From contig JAFISE010000109.1 in assembly GCA_022560025.1 (NCBI GenBank), positions 1 through 64,000 of the forward strand: 64,000 bases of DNA. The letters run 5' to 3'. Shown in pieces: positions 9,628 to 20,320 of the stretch. The notes under the pieces were generated by a model, which searched no databases, was not told where the DNA came from, and saw only the letters and a list, made by a program, of their open reading frames with translations. The DNA is from Stagonosporopsis chrysanthemi (lineage: Eukaryota > Ascomycota > Dothideomycetes > Pleosporales > Didymellaceae). Position 1 is the first letter of the stretch. The number at the start of each line of letters is the position of its first letter. A program made the position numbers and the translations under genes.

Positions 9628-11265
9628 ATGGCGCCAAAAACACGAAGACAAGCGCAGCTTGAGCAACTTAGAGACAAGGCCAACAGTAAATATGATGCGT
9701 TCTCCAATTACCGAAATGCGAACGGGAATAACATGGCGCGGTGGATACTATGGAGCCAGATTGATGCTGAAACGACGTTTTCTGACTATGTCAAGAATTT
9801 ACTTTTCTATGGCCTCACCATTCCGGCTGTGGAACTGCGCAAAGATAAGCAGCCGGGTCAAGAGGACTATGATCGTCGAAGTGTCTGGCGCAATTTTGGC
9901 ATGTTGGACCAGCTATGGATCCCACCCAAAGCACTCGACTATATAGCAAAGATTTACCCCCAAGATGAGCAGCGTTCTAGTGGAAGCAACAGCACCAAAC
10001 GCAGCAATTCATTCTATGATCATTCTGCTCGTTCCTACTTCGACTGCATCAAGCCCGGATCGAACGTACGCTTGATTCGATCTCAGCGTCTTATCTTCGA
10101 GACCGTAGGTTCGAGTAAGTGGTTTTGTGCCGGCCAATATAGCGATGAGAAAGAAATGGAGGAAGAACAACAACTTGGCGTCAACGAGTTAAAAAGACAT
10201 ATCACGAAACGGCTAGAGTGTGGACAGGACGTCCGTTCATTGTCACAGAAAGATTTGAAAGACCTGAACGAAGCCTTTCCCGCCATTCTAAACGCGATCA
10301 GAGATCCGAAAGGAGATTTCATGACCCTCAACAGCGCTTTCCTTCTTCAAGGCGCTTGGGATTTGGCTTTCGACACGTATCATAACATTGACGGGCCACT
10401 CGATCTATCTCAGACAGGGCTTAGCAGACGCAGAGAGCTTTGGATGAATGCTGCTGTCGAGAAGAAGTTCGGACCTCGATTCTACACTGACCATATCCGC
10501 ATTGGTGAAGAAGAGTCACAGATACACCATTTCTGTACAACATTCAAGACGACTGACGAAGTCCGAACTATCCTAAACCACCAGACAGCTGATGAAGGTC
10601 CAACTGTTCTTACCTCCGAGAATCAGAGGAAGAGAAAGAAACTATCGAATTCGACCTCCGTTGAGGCAAAGAGGGCAAATCGTGCAGTGCTAACCGAGCT
10701 AGATGTTCAACCTTCTGTTCAAACCATCCGTTCGAATGTTGCATCCTCCAATGATCAGCATTTTGAGCCCCTCAAGGTTCAAACCAGGCTACCGATGACC
10801 CCAGACTCCGAAACTGACACCCAAGAGCCCCTGTCTGACAGCTATCTGACGTTACCCGTCGAACGCCCCACTGACAGACAGGATCAAGCCACTCAGGGCC
10901 ATCGTCAAGAACAGGAGAGCAGAGATGCTCTTCTGAACTGTCTCATAATTCTTACAACCCGTATAATGGCTTCTGAAGGGCACAAAAACCTAGGAGACAC
11001 GAAGCACCAGCAAAATTTGGATAAGATTTTCGAGACACTTCGTGATATAGCAGAAGATTCGCGTCCTGGGCTGTTACGTGCACTACCCTCGATAGTATTT
11101 GATCAGAGTGAGAAGAACGCTGAGCAACAAAAATGCATCAATGGCATCGTGCTGGGTTGGAATGATTTGTCATACATATTCAGCATCTGCGACACGCTCA
11201 ACGCCAAGGAGTTGAAAAAGTTGAAAGACACTGAAATACTTATGAGGGACATCTTGAATAGCTGA
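9628..11265 (+). CDS. Hypothetical protein, 545 aa, single exon
   Basis: A long intronless frame from ATG (context CCACGATGGC). I recognise no family. The N-terminus is basic (MAPKTRRQAQLEQLRDKANS) and the first ~300 residues have folded-domain character with aromatic and hydrophobic positions (FSDYVKNLLFYGLTIP, LLQGAWDLAFDTYHN). Residues ~325-425 are low-complexity and polar, with a basic RKRKKLS cluster that could be a nuclear signal. The last ~110 residues look helical (LLNCLIILTTRIMA, ALPSIVFDQSEKNAEQQK). No signal peptide or membrane segment is seen. It ends 350 bp from the tail of the converging kinase gene. Long coding length without stops, in a window where decayed copies show many, suggests it is or was recently under selection. 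Confidence 0.7.
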   Translation: MAPKTRRQAQLEQLRDKANSKYDAFSNYRNANGNNMARWILWSQIDAETTFSDYVKNLLFYGLTIPAVELRKDKQPGQEDYDRRSVWRNFGMLDQLWIPPKALDYIAKIYPQDEQRSSGSNSTKRSNSFYDHSARSYFDCIKPGSNVRLIRSQRLIFETVGSSKWFCAGQYSDEKEMEEEQQLGVNELKRHITKRLECGQDVRSLSQKDLKDLNEAFPAILNAIRDPKGDFMTLNSAFLLQGAWDLAFDTYHNIDGPLDLSQTGLSRRRELWMNAAVEKKFGPRFYTDHIRIGEEESQIHHFCTTFKTTDEVRTILNHQTADEGPTVLTSENQRKRKKLSNSTSVEAKRANRAVLTELDVQPSVQTIRSNVASSNDQHFEPLKVQTRLPMTPDSETDTQEPLSDSYLTLPVERPTDRQDQATQGHRQEQESRDALLNCLIILTTRIMASEGHKNLGDTKHQQNLDKIFETLRDIAEDSRPGLLRALPSIVFDQSEKNAEQQKCINGIVLGWNDLSYIFSICDTLNAKELKKLKDTEILMRDILNS

Positions 11266-11615
11266 GAGCATGGCTTGGCTTTTAACCAGTAACGACACGA
11301 TAACTCTCACGCATCTATGTGTGGCTCAGTAGCTTGATCCAATTGCTTGAAAGTCGCCGGCCCCACAACTGAACTTTACACGATACAGGCCCATTTCATG
11401 TATAACTCCTAAAAAGAAAAAGGGCTATTTGACTTCTAGCTACTCTCGGTTTCTGAACACAAAGTCCCGCTTTGTCTACAGTTGAACACTCTTTTAAAGC
11501 ACTTCTTAATCGTATGTAAACGCGTCATGTGTTATGTACGACGTGTTGTGGACAAATATATCAACGTGAGGCACTCAAAAACGTTTGGTTGAGAGTAGTA
11601 AAATAAATACAAGTT
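11266..11615. other. Convergent 3' spacer
   Basis: AT-rich sequence between the 3' ends of the 545-aa gene and the kinase gene. It presumably carries both polyadenylation regions; no gene is seen. Confidence 0.45.
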
Positions 11616-13509
11616 CTAGTAGCCTTTTCTATGTCCATCTAGAAATGTATGCTTAAGATACCCGGTTAGAGATACTTTTGCCTGTTCGGTGCCTACAACT
11701 CGCGCATAGATCTCGTGAGAACAATAGCACAGGCTGTTATCCTTCTGTCCTGAAGCAAGTCTGTGTTTGCTAAGCTTATCTCTTAGCTTTTCTCTTTTGA
11801 GTGTCAGACCGATTTGGAGATTGATAATTTCTAAATCTGCAGGTCTTATTAATTTCTTCATGGCGGTTTCCTGTAACCAGACCTCGTCATTTGTGCACGA
11901 TTCAACTGGCCCTCCCACCTGACTGTGCGATGCATCTGAACAAGTTTGCGGAACCCCTTGCAGTTTCCTGCGTGTTACGGAAGCTTGGTCGCGCATGTTC
12001 ACGGCAGCATCGCACGCTTGCTGGTCAGGTATGGACATCCCAAACCTGGTGTCTTTCTTGACGGCTCTGGTGAGTGAAATGGGTACTGGTTCGACATTTT
12101 CGGGACTTGCCTTGTGCATAATACCGAGTTTCCGATTTTCGCTTGGGACTGACGAGTCTGCTTTGGAAGGATGTCTCTTCTCCAACTCCACGTTCTTGCG
12201 TTGAAGACAACTAAGCTTGACCCCAAGAGCCTGATTTTCTTTTTTTACTCTATCCAGTTTGGTTACCATCTCATGGAACTCGTCCGTTTTCCATTGCAAA
12301 GCCTCTTTGGTATGGCGAAACTTTATTTCTGCCCTACTCTTCAGCCTCTCCCATTCAACGGTTTTTCCCTTCCATTCAGCCTCTTTTTTTTTCCATCCAG
12401 CTTCTCTTTCCTTCCATTCAGCTCTTTCCTTTTCCCACTCGATCTCTATATCCCCAAGACCAACTGAACACATCTCTTTCTTTCGTGCTTCAGCTCTTCG
12501 GAATCGATTTATGTATAGGAGTTTCAGTAACTGTTCAGTGGACGGGCGATCCTTGGGGTTTTTTCGAAGACACGACTCGATCATGCTGAAAAGCTCACTT
12601 GAAATTCCCCGTTGCATCTTTGGCAAACTTTGTTGACATATCTTTCTTCTCAGATACGTTAGCGAGTCTCTTGCACACATGCTGCTATCGACAGTAAATG
12701 GGGGCCGTCCCTCACAAAGCTCGTAAAGCGTGCATCCAAGCGACCAAATATCCGCCTTCAAGTCGTATAATGTGGTATGTCTGTTGCGATTGTCCCATAC
12801 CTCGGGAGCTATATACCACGGTGTTCCAAGGAAGTCCGAGGCAGAGTCAGACTCCTCCAGGATCATCGACAAACCAAAGTCACCCAATTTCACTGTCCCG
12901 TCATGATCGCGGAAAACTGTATTGTGAGATACCACCACTTATGATATAGAGAGTTGGCTTACTGTTCGCTGGTTTGATGTCTCTGTGCAGGATTCGCGTT
13001 CCCAGGGTCTGATTGGCAGCACTTCTTACAACTGGACCGGTAGGGCCTGATGAAGGGGGGTTCATTCCGTAGTGGCATCTGTAGAGGGCTCCAGTTATTT
13101 GGGATGCAATTGACCAGACATCCTCCTCCTTGAATGTATTGCAAGACATGATAGTTTCGAGTGAACCTTGCGAGCAAAACTCTAGTTCTATCTTGACCTC
13201 GGATTGATCAGGAGCGTACTCGTGACGATGGTACCTGACTATGTTCGGATGTTGGATCCGTTGAAGAACAGTAATCTCGTGCTTCAGATTTTCTATCACT
13301 TTTTCCGAATGAGTGTCTAGATTAACAACCTTGACACAGCGCCACTAAATGGATCAGTACCGACTTTCGATTGGTTCATGCTGTTACCTCGCCATCTGCA
13401 CTCCGGATCTTGTAAACTCTCGAATATGCCCCCGTCCCTGGTTTCCGTAAGTCAAACAGCCCCCAACAATGCACTAAGACAGGCAGTCATCAGTACCTAT
13501 GAGCTGCAT
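11616..13509 (-). CDS. NIMA/NEK-like serine/threonine kinase with Trp-heptad coiled coil
   Basis: Model of 581 aa: exons 13509-13497, 13437-13388, 13344-12963 and 12916-11616; introns of 59, 43 and 46 bp; all phases close. The first intron splits the glycine loop, restoring LIGTGAYSRVYKI. The ATP lysine is K26 (RCVKVV), the catalytic loop HRDIKPAN has D143, DFG is at 161-163 and APE at 185-187, so it should be active. The phrase ALYRCHYGMNPP and the kinase fold order resemble A. nidulans NIMA. After the kinase domain, a charged coiled coil carries a tryptophan every seventh residue (309, 316, 323, 330, 337), followed by a polar tail. The proposed ATG lies very close to the glycine loop, so an additional upstream exon is possible. 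A decayed paralogue follows upstream at 14044-15260. Confidence 0.8.
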
Positions 13510-14043
13510 TGTTTTGCAAGGCCGTTGAGATCTCGCAGGAATGCAGCGTTCCGGCGCAACAACGTGTCGCTCAAGTGCTAGAGACACGTTCGGCGATATG
13601 TAGAATCTGCCTCCATGAATACTCTTCACCCACGTTGCTGCTGACCACGGTTGCAAACGACTAGCATGGAAGTATTACTGGTAATTCTTACGTCAGTCTT
13701 GCAGTGCCATAATCATTTAACACAGCGTCATTTGGCCAGATGCCGTAGAAGGGTCTGTACGGAGAAACGTGTGCAGTGGCAAAAGTGCAAGGAGAAGATA
13801 CGTTCTGCAGCAGGAATGCTTGGAAGTTCTTGACTAGGTTATACGTGACTATCTGCACTCGAAGGGAATAGCGCTGTGCACCAGAACGACCTCGCTAGGA
13901 ATTCCACATAGACAATAGTCACATTGTACAAGTCACATGCAAATTGCGCGTAACGTTACTACTCTGATACTGGTAGCGTAACGGTCTGTATCACGCGGGT
14001 GGCTGAGTCGTCGGCACTATCTGCGTTGTTGCCCACAGAAGTC
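13510..14043. other. Spacer between kinase gene and kinase relic
   Basis: Probably holds the kinase promoter or a missed first exon. An in-frame open stretch continues upstream of 13509 without an ATG. Nothing else is recognised. Confidence 0.35.
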
Positions 14044-14120
14044 TTACCAGTTTTGTATATCTTTGAAAGCGGCCTCACAGTTGTGGAAAGTGATGTTCAC
14101 CCGTCTAGGGGTAGAAATAT

Positions 14121-14398
14121 TGTCGCAGTGAGTGCAAGCAGTGCGGGAAGATTTGAGGATTGAACTGAGGTTGTATTGTGCAAAGCTACGAACAGTATGT
14201 ATACATGGGTAGCTGTAAACAGCGCTAACGTCCCTCCCTATATTACGAGAAACCCTGTGGGCCGAGAAAGACCAATCAGATTGCAAGGTATGAACAGAAT
14301 CTTGCCAGCTCTGCAATCTCATTGGTCGCTTTCGGCCCACAGGGCTTCTCGTCACATAGGGAGGGACTTTAGTGCAGGAGATGCCCTCAACCGTGACA
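14121..14398 (-). repeat. Solo copia LTR (subfamily B) carrying a nested MITE and a 51-bp deletion
   Basis: Flanked by a perfect 5-bp duplication AATAT (14116-14120 and 14399-14403). Inside it, a 142-bp MITE (14228-14369) sits at a duplicated TA. Subtracting the MITE and one TA leaves 134 bp, exactly 51 bp less than the 185-bp copies. The missing 51 bp lie between two direct repeats GCAGGAGA of the intact LTR, which suggests slippage or recombination. Confidence 0.93.
14228..14369. mobile_element. 142-bp TA-flanked MITE, copy 3 (nested in LTR)
   Basis: Same length and architecture as the copies at 5315 and 26639 but more diverged (ACGTCCCTCCCTAT...ATAGGGAGGGACTT). TA lies on both sides (14226-14227, 14370-14371). 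The intact LTR sequence across the site reads gcgcTAgtgc, which proves the insertion point. Confidence 0.92.
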
Positions 14399-15260
14399 AA
14401 TATAGTGTGTGCCATTCCGCAGGGTTGATGACCCAAGAAGTCTTTTCGTCGTGACTTCCTCATCGTCTGAATGGTGCTTTTGTCGTTCATACTGTCGCGC
14501 CTGTATTACTCTGTCTTGCAACAAGAGTTCGTTGCTGCTTGGACGCTCTTCTGGAGTTTCTGAGAGGCACCTCCTGATAATGTAAATTAATTGCTTGGAA
14601 TATCCTGAGAAATAGGGACGATCCTTAAAAAGATTTTGAGAAGGCATAATTGGGTGGAAGGTGCCGTTTTGATCTGTTTTTGGGAATTTCACTCTGCATA
14701 ATCTACTGATTACGTTTCCCAACTGCTGGATATCCGATCTTGAACTACAGCCCGGAACAGATTTAGGATCGCTTTGTTCAGTTGCGTTGTGGACACTGAA
14801 CTTATGCAGCTCTAATGTTGTATGCTTGTGTTTGAGCTCTGTATTGCCATTAACAACGCGTCTGAGTTGTTCTTAAATCTCTTACCAATTGCAAAGTCAA
14901 TTGTCCTTGGTGAAATACTATCTGGTTTTTCGTGTGCATTGACACTCAACTTATGCAAGCCCGGGCGTGGGGGATCTTCCTTATAGTGGCAGCAATACAG
15001 TGCGCATGCTAGCTGCGCTAGTACACTCCAAATGTCGCACTCCAATATAAATTTATCGAATGGCTCTTCGTCTGAGCGCACAGGGCCGGAGTCTCCACCT
15101 CTGACTTCCGTGTTCAGGAATACTACTTTGACGTCAGGCCCTATCACAACAGCACTGCTGAGTTTTTGTAGGGCGTTAAACTCTTCCCAAAAGTGATTCT
15201 CGTTATCGCCCGAGCTGCGACATGGTAGATTTATTGTCGTTCTGAGGTAGCACTGTATAG

Positions 15261-16203
15261 ATTATCTTAGGCATACAAGCATTAGGATCCAGCTCTTCAG
15301 CTTACCTTATTCGGATCTCCATTGGACGGATCCATCGTGATGCATGCACAAAGTTACCGCAACATAAGGAGGGATACGACGCAAGATACCTCACTTAAAT
15401 AGAGAGGCCCATCTCAAGAACGTGCTGACGAATAATACCAATGCCAACTGTATCAATAGCGAACCGCTTATCTGCAGTGCCGCAGCACACGCGATGTCAC
15501 TCTAAGCTTGTTCTGCTCGCTTGCTGCTAAGCTGCTGTTAACGAACGCTCAACAGTCTTTCATTATCTTGGCGGACATGAAACGATTACAGAGTGCCAGG
15601 TGAAGCTCAAATTCGTTTATGCTCTGCCCACATGTATTTGAGTACTACCAAGTCAGCCAAGACTAGTCGATTTCCGGCGATCTCCCAACTCTGCGAACTT
15701 TGGCGAGACTCTATATTGCAGGGGAATGCGTTGTTCAAGTTAGAAGTTCGCCTACTGTTTCTCTGCTGCCTCCTGCATCCGTTTTGAGATAGTTTCAAGA
15801 TCAGTCAGTGGCCAGCATGTATGTATGCGACACAGTCTAGCCGCCCCTATGACAATATGTTGAACACCTTGTCTTCATTTGCATATTGTTTATTTGACGT
15901 GTTGGAGTTGAGCTTTTATGAATTTAAGGTCGAGCGAGCCTAGAACAAGGGCTTGACCAGGAACGTACATAGTCCTGCACAATAAGACAATCATCTCATG
16001 TTAACAGCTATTGGGCGATCATTTGTTATTTATGGTCTGTTTAGGATAGGTGATCTGATTGCAATTTCTATCGAATAGCGCCAGCCCTGTCCGAGATCTG
16101 GACAGTGGATTTCACAAAGCTCAAGCTTACGGGAATCTTAAATCCATGGAAACGCTGCATTCGGGCGGTTTTCGAGACCGTTTGCGAAACTGAGTGAGCT
16201 TCA
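15261..16203. other. Gene-free stretch
   Basis: No supportable coding region or repeat recognised. Confidence 0.35.
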
Positions 16204-16731
16204 ATGCTGCTCAGCTTGATAGTTAGTTTAGTAGTGACAGCGAGTACAGTAGCAGCAGCAGTAACAAGTTTAGCGCAAAATACAAATCCAGAATGATAGT
16301 AACCACTTGGAAGACATTAAAGTGTCTCCGGAGAGTGAACACGACAGAGATGCATCTTGTGACCATTCAGACGGATCAGAAAACAATGCTTCCACTAGCT
16401 ATAGACCCCGATACTAGTGAACATTTCAGCGATTTCCCCGTAACAGATGGCGACGTTCTCCAAGATAAGAGCGGTACCTTTTGTTACGTACATTGACTCT
16501 AGCGAAGATAGCGACGCACTGTATAAGGAGGACGCTACCAAGTCAGAGCCACTGCATCTGATAGCAAAAAGCTCGTCTTATACCAGGTGCAAAGTTTACT
16601 TCAACTGGCTTCAAGGACGCAGGATTTGCGACTGTATAGAAGCTCAGGTAGCACATATGCCACTCGTAAAAGTACAAAACAACAAGCCTCAAGTTTTCCC
16701 AGAAGTTACGCAATACCCTTCCCTATGCTAG
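16204..16731 (+). pseudogene. Fragmented open frames, possible decayed gene
   Basis: Three successive overlapping frames read like one protein after frameshifts: an ATG at 16204 with a hydrophobic start, then EDIKVSPESEHDRDASCDHS, then SEHFSDFPVTDGDVLQDKSG, then YIDSSEDSDALYKEDATK to a stop at 16731. A 52-bp GTTAGT...TTTAG intron near 16219-16270 could join the first two. I do not recognise the family. The repeated frame changes favour decay over a working gene. Confidence 0.3.
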
Positions 16732-17057
16732 AATATCCTCCCTAGAGCAAAGAAATAGTGCACCTGCCGCTCACAGACTTCTAGCATATTAGCCTGTAAC
16801 AGAGTGATTGAGATTCCACCACTCGCCCGCAGTTCAAAAATGCTCTTCCCTATGCCAGCCACAGTCCAAGTTGAAAGTGAGGAGACTATACTTCAAATCT
16901 CAGCGTATGCCTAGGAGCACGTCAGTATACCACAGCCGTTGCATCTTGAGTGTTTGCTAGAACTCTACAGCGGAGAAGAAACTCAATGCGTCGAGAGATT
17001 CAATCAAGATGCGCTGCGTCAGACTCGAAGCAGCACTCAGCCTTGTCTATAATACCT
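16732..17057. other. Spacer, nothing recognised
   Basis: AT-rich sequence without supported features. Confidence 0.3.
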
Positions 17058-17834
17058 TCATAGTTTCTTAGACAACTCTTTAAGGAGTTCATTCAATTCA
17101 CGCACACAAGATTGCAGCTTTTCTATGACCCTCTTAATGTCATCTTTGTTCTCCTGACTCGTCTTAACGGAGTTTTCAGGGCTCCGTAATGAAGCTAATA
17201 ACATCTGTGCCTGAGATTAGATCCAACTTGCGAGAAGAAAGTGTGCATACCTTCGGTTGATGCGATGCGGCCTGTGCCGGTGTCACCTTCGATCGACGCA
17301 GTGCGGTCTTTGCCAGTGCCTTGGATGTATCTTTATCGGAGTCAGACGCCTTGATCCTGCTTTTCATTTCCGAGAAGAGCTTTGTAGCTATCTTCTGTTG
17401 ATCAGGAGAAAGTTTGTCATAGCCAGGTATGTTCCTAGGATGTTTCCCAGCCTGTGTTAATAAAGGTATGGTGTTATTTCCAACACACTCCTCTGTCCTA
17501 ATAGTCTGTCTTAGTAAGTCCTCAAAGTGTGTCACAAAGCATATCTAACCAGTGGCAAAACTGAGCCAATCCACCTTTTCTTAATAAGCCTAAACGAATT
17601 GAATTTGAGTTCAAAATGTTTTCCCCGCAATGTAAACATTTTGCTTTACTATTTTTACAATTGTCTTGTACGATACGATTAGCCCGTATAGAGGTAGGAG
17701 TGTCAATACTACTAACACAGAGAATACGGAGTATTTTCTTCTAGTATCGCAGGTTTCCTAGTAGAAGCAGGTGGTGTCTGTTGTGCTCGATTGGTCGCTA
17801 TGCTCCTGCTCCTACTACGTGTTCCAGTAGACAT
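17058..17834 (-). CDS. Hypothetical spliced gene with cysteine cluster and helical tail (uncertain model)
   Basis: The ATG at 17834 starts a basic Ser/Arg-rich N-terminus (STGTRSRSRSIATNR). A GTTAGT...ACAAG intron of 52 bp would lead into a Cys-rich segment (NCKNSKAKCLHCGEN). The central part (PGYDKLSPDQQKIATKLFSE) is clear. A 40-bp GTATGC...CTCAG intron (17250-17211) then joins ASHQPK to AQMLLASLRSPENSVKTSQ and a helical Lys/Glu-rich tail ending LKELSKKL at 17058. The junction between the Cys segment and the central part is unresolved and may contain a frameshift. I recognise no family. The 3' splice is the best-supported part. Confidence 0.42.
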
Positions 17835-19496
17835 CAGGTCAAAAGAAGGTTGGAGGCCCAGTGTACAGACTAAACGTCCTATTTATTGTGCTTTGAAGAC
17901 AATGTGGTGAAAGAGATGATTGAGTAATCTTACGTTGGACAGGAAGAACCCAATTACCCAATTTTCCGTAGAACAACGGTCGCGTAACGCTTGATCGAAG
18001 CCAAGTATTACAAAGGCTGGACTATGGAGCAATTTCTAGCTGAAATGAGGCTGTGCATAGAGATGAGATAGATCTCAAGCGTAGTGTATTAGAAATTGCT
18101 GGTGGCAATGTAGATTAGCGTCTTTGTCTACAAACAGTGATTTGTTTTCTTTATATTGTAACTGTGCTCGCATCTTGATATGAATCTGAGTCAACAACGT
18201 CTATTAAAAGTGTCAGTTAGGGATGTTGAGTTGAGGTGCACGGAAGAGACGTCTCCACTAGCTTCCTTAGTATTTCGGGGGAAATCTAGCCACGATGTAC
18301 TAAATACTCGCTGTAGCTGCACTGCCCTCTAGGTTTTTACCTTCTGTCATGCCTGCGCAGTTATGCTCCTCTAGATTCAGCACGAACTCGGTAGCGTTCT
18401 ACAATAGTCAAGAAGCTGCGATGCTTAATAGATCAAAATTGAAGAGTTCTGAGAGCGTAGTGAGTCTACAGATTTGCAACAATTTATCAAAAGGATCGTG
18501 AGAGGATCATCGACGTAATGTCGTCTTCAAGGGTCAAAACATCCTGCCGAGTACCCGATACTTGGCATCTCTGGACAAGACCTATCTCAAATGGCCGAGA
18601 TTGAACAACAATAGCTCTCGCAGGATGGTCTACCAAAATAAAAGGCGATTTTGGGAGATACTCATGTCTCCAGCAGGAAGTAAGCCCTTTCCGGATATCG
18701 ACCAGTGTGACACCTAGTCCTTTCCGCTTCGGGTGTACTCGGACTCACATTGGTTCAGCCGAATCAACCAACTGCTTGTAGACCTATCCAGTATCTCTTC
18801 GAATCAATCATTTTATTCAGCTAGACTCCAACTAGAATACACAGGCAGTCCCTAGTCAAGCGAACAAGAGAATTACCACGAAGGAATTGGACGCTTATCA
18901 TGGTCATCAACACCTAGAGAAATCGAAAGACAGCAGCGCGGACCCTGCGTAACGGATCCTCAGTTAGCAGCTGGTGTCGGATGACAAATGCTGCTCAACT
19001 ACGCGGTATATCTGCCTGCACAGAGTTTTTCCTTCATCACAACGCCTCGCCTCGAAGACCTTAGGCATCGTAAGCAACACGATGTTTTCAGCAAAGTCGG
19101 CTGCAAAAGAAGCCCTTCGCATTCCCTCACGACTGCTTATACTTGGACGCAGGATCGTGGGGCTGATCAACGGGCAACATTGACCAGACCGGGGAAATTT
19201 AGCACGGGAGATGGTTAACGGAAACAATAGTAGCGACATCAGCAGGGGAAATATAGAGCACTCCAGTCATTTACATCGGGAAGGCAACCGCGGTGCAGTG
19301 ACGTTTGTAGGAATCGGATCAACGGATGCTTAGGAAAAAGACATCACGAAGCAGTTTCGTATAGGCGAATTCGAGAACTAGGATGCATGTCAAGAGCACC
19401 TTCCCCACGGTGAAGCTATCTACAACAGTCTTCCTGTATCCTCGGAGTCGCTGGACATAGGCACAGACCACGACCAACATAGCATGGTACTGCTAG
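17835..19496. other. Gene-free, possibly decayed sequence upstream of the TPR relic
   Basis: Frequent stops in all frames. It occupies the position where an NB-ARC or similar N-terminal domain might precede the TPR relic, but I see no NB-ARC motif. Confidence 0.3.
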
Positions 19497-20320
19497 AAGC
19501 TGGGAAAGCACGACGCGGCAGAAGAGATAGCAACCAAAGCGCTGCTAGTAAGACAGGTCGTATTGGTTTGGGGCAACGAAGAGACTGTGGTTTGCGCCGA
19601 AGTTCTGGCGTGGGTACTGTCGAGTGTAGGAAAGTTTGATAAAGCCTTGGCACTGAACAGACGCTCGTTCCGCGGGTTCATGGATCTGCTAGGGATCTCT
19701 CATGAATATTATCACGATTTGGAGTCTCCCTTGCCTCATGGGCAACCTGCGCCTCACTTTTGTTGAGATGCAGCTCCCTATCCTGCACTAGCGTTGTTTA
19801 CAGCTACCCATGTATACATACTGTTCGTAGCTTCACACAATACAACCTCAGTTCAATCCTCAAATCTTCCCGCACTGCTTGCACTCACCGCGACAAATAT
19901 ACACTTACGAGTATGAACAATCTGGCATTAGCACTACAGCATGTCAAGGATTACGAGCAGGCTAAGCAGCTGATGCTTGTAGCATTCGCAGGAAGTCTAT
20001 CTACGCTTGGACTCCACCATGCAGATACCCTCACAAGCGCGAATAATCTTGCCTTGGTCTTACAGCATCAGAGAAAGTACAACCAAGCAGAAAAACTCCA
20101 TCGCCGTGTCCTGAGAGGATTCACGGAAAGATTGGGACCATGTCACCCGTCAACACTAAGTGGCATGAGCAACCTGGCATCAGTGTTGCTGTCACAGGGT
20201 AAGGAAGACGAATCGATGGAGCTAAATTATCGCTCGTGGCGAGGGAAAGCTGAAGTGCTAGTAACAAAGCATCTATCCACATTAATTACTATGAGTATTT
20301 TCAAATCGACATTGCACTAG
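19497..20320 (+). pseudogene. TPR (kinesin-light-chain-like repeat) protein fragment split by a solo LTR
   Basis: Before the LTR the frame reads GKHDAAEEIATKALLVRQ and GKFDKALALNRRSFRGF. After it come LTSMNNLALALQHVKDYEQA, TLTSANNLALVLQHQRKYNQ and STLSGMSNLASVLLSQGKED. These are ~42-residue TPRs of the type that often forms the C-terminus of fungal NLR-like proteins. Removing the LTR (19710-19895) and one AATAT copy joins ISHEY to TLTSMNN in frame, so the target was an open frame. An in-frame TAG at 19494 bounds the 5' side and no N-terminal effector or NB-ARC domain is visible, so the gene was probably already truncated or its upstream part has decayed. Confidence 0.75.
19710..19895 (+). repeat. 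Solo copia LTR (subfamily A) inside the TPR gene
   Basis: 186 bp, with perfect AATAT duplications at 19705-19709 and 19896-19900. It differs from the 5' LTR at 1591-1776 at about four positions, including the terminal TG changed to TA. Three of these differences are C-to-T or G-to-A transitions. Confidence 0.93.

Larger units (their letters stand above)
14044..15260 (-). pseudogene. Decayed NIMA-like kinase paralogue, split by a solo LTR
   Basis: It resembles the neighbouring kinase (ECDIWSVLAQLACALYCCHY versus EEDVWSIASQITGALYRCHY), but the HRD and DFG region is replaced by SPRTIDFAIGKRF and the frame shifts around 14870. The C-lobe follows as SDIQQLGNVISRL and IRRCLSETPEERPSSNELL. A 278-bp LTR (14121-14398) interrupts the end. 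Removing it with one AATAT duplication joins ...RNGTHYI directly to STPRRVNITFHN and a TAA at 14044, in frame. The lost catalytic residues and the frameshift suggest it was already degenerate or a pseudokinase; the LTR finished it. The 5' limit near 15260 is approximate, since exon boundaries could not be fixed. Confidence 0.72.

Noticed and set aside
14044..14490. 148-codon minus-strand frame
   Set aside because: A chimera of kinase relic, LTR and nested MITE sequence; only its last 24 codons belong to the interrupted kinase frame.
19760..19900. N-terminus of a TPR protein starting inside the LTR
   Set aside because: The apparent start lies in the solo LTR; the true upstream codons are those before 19705.
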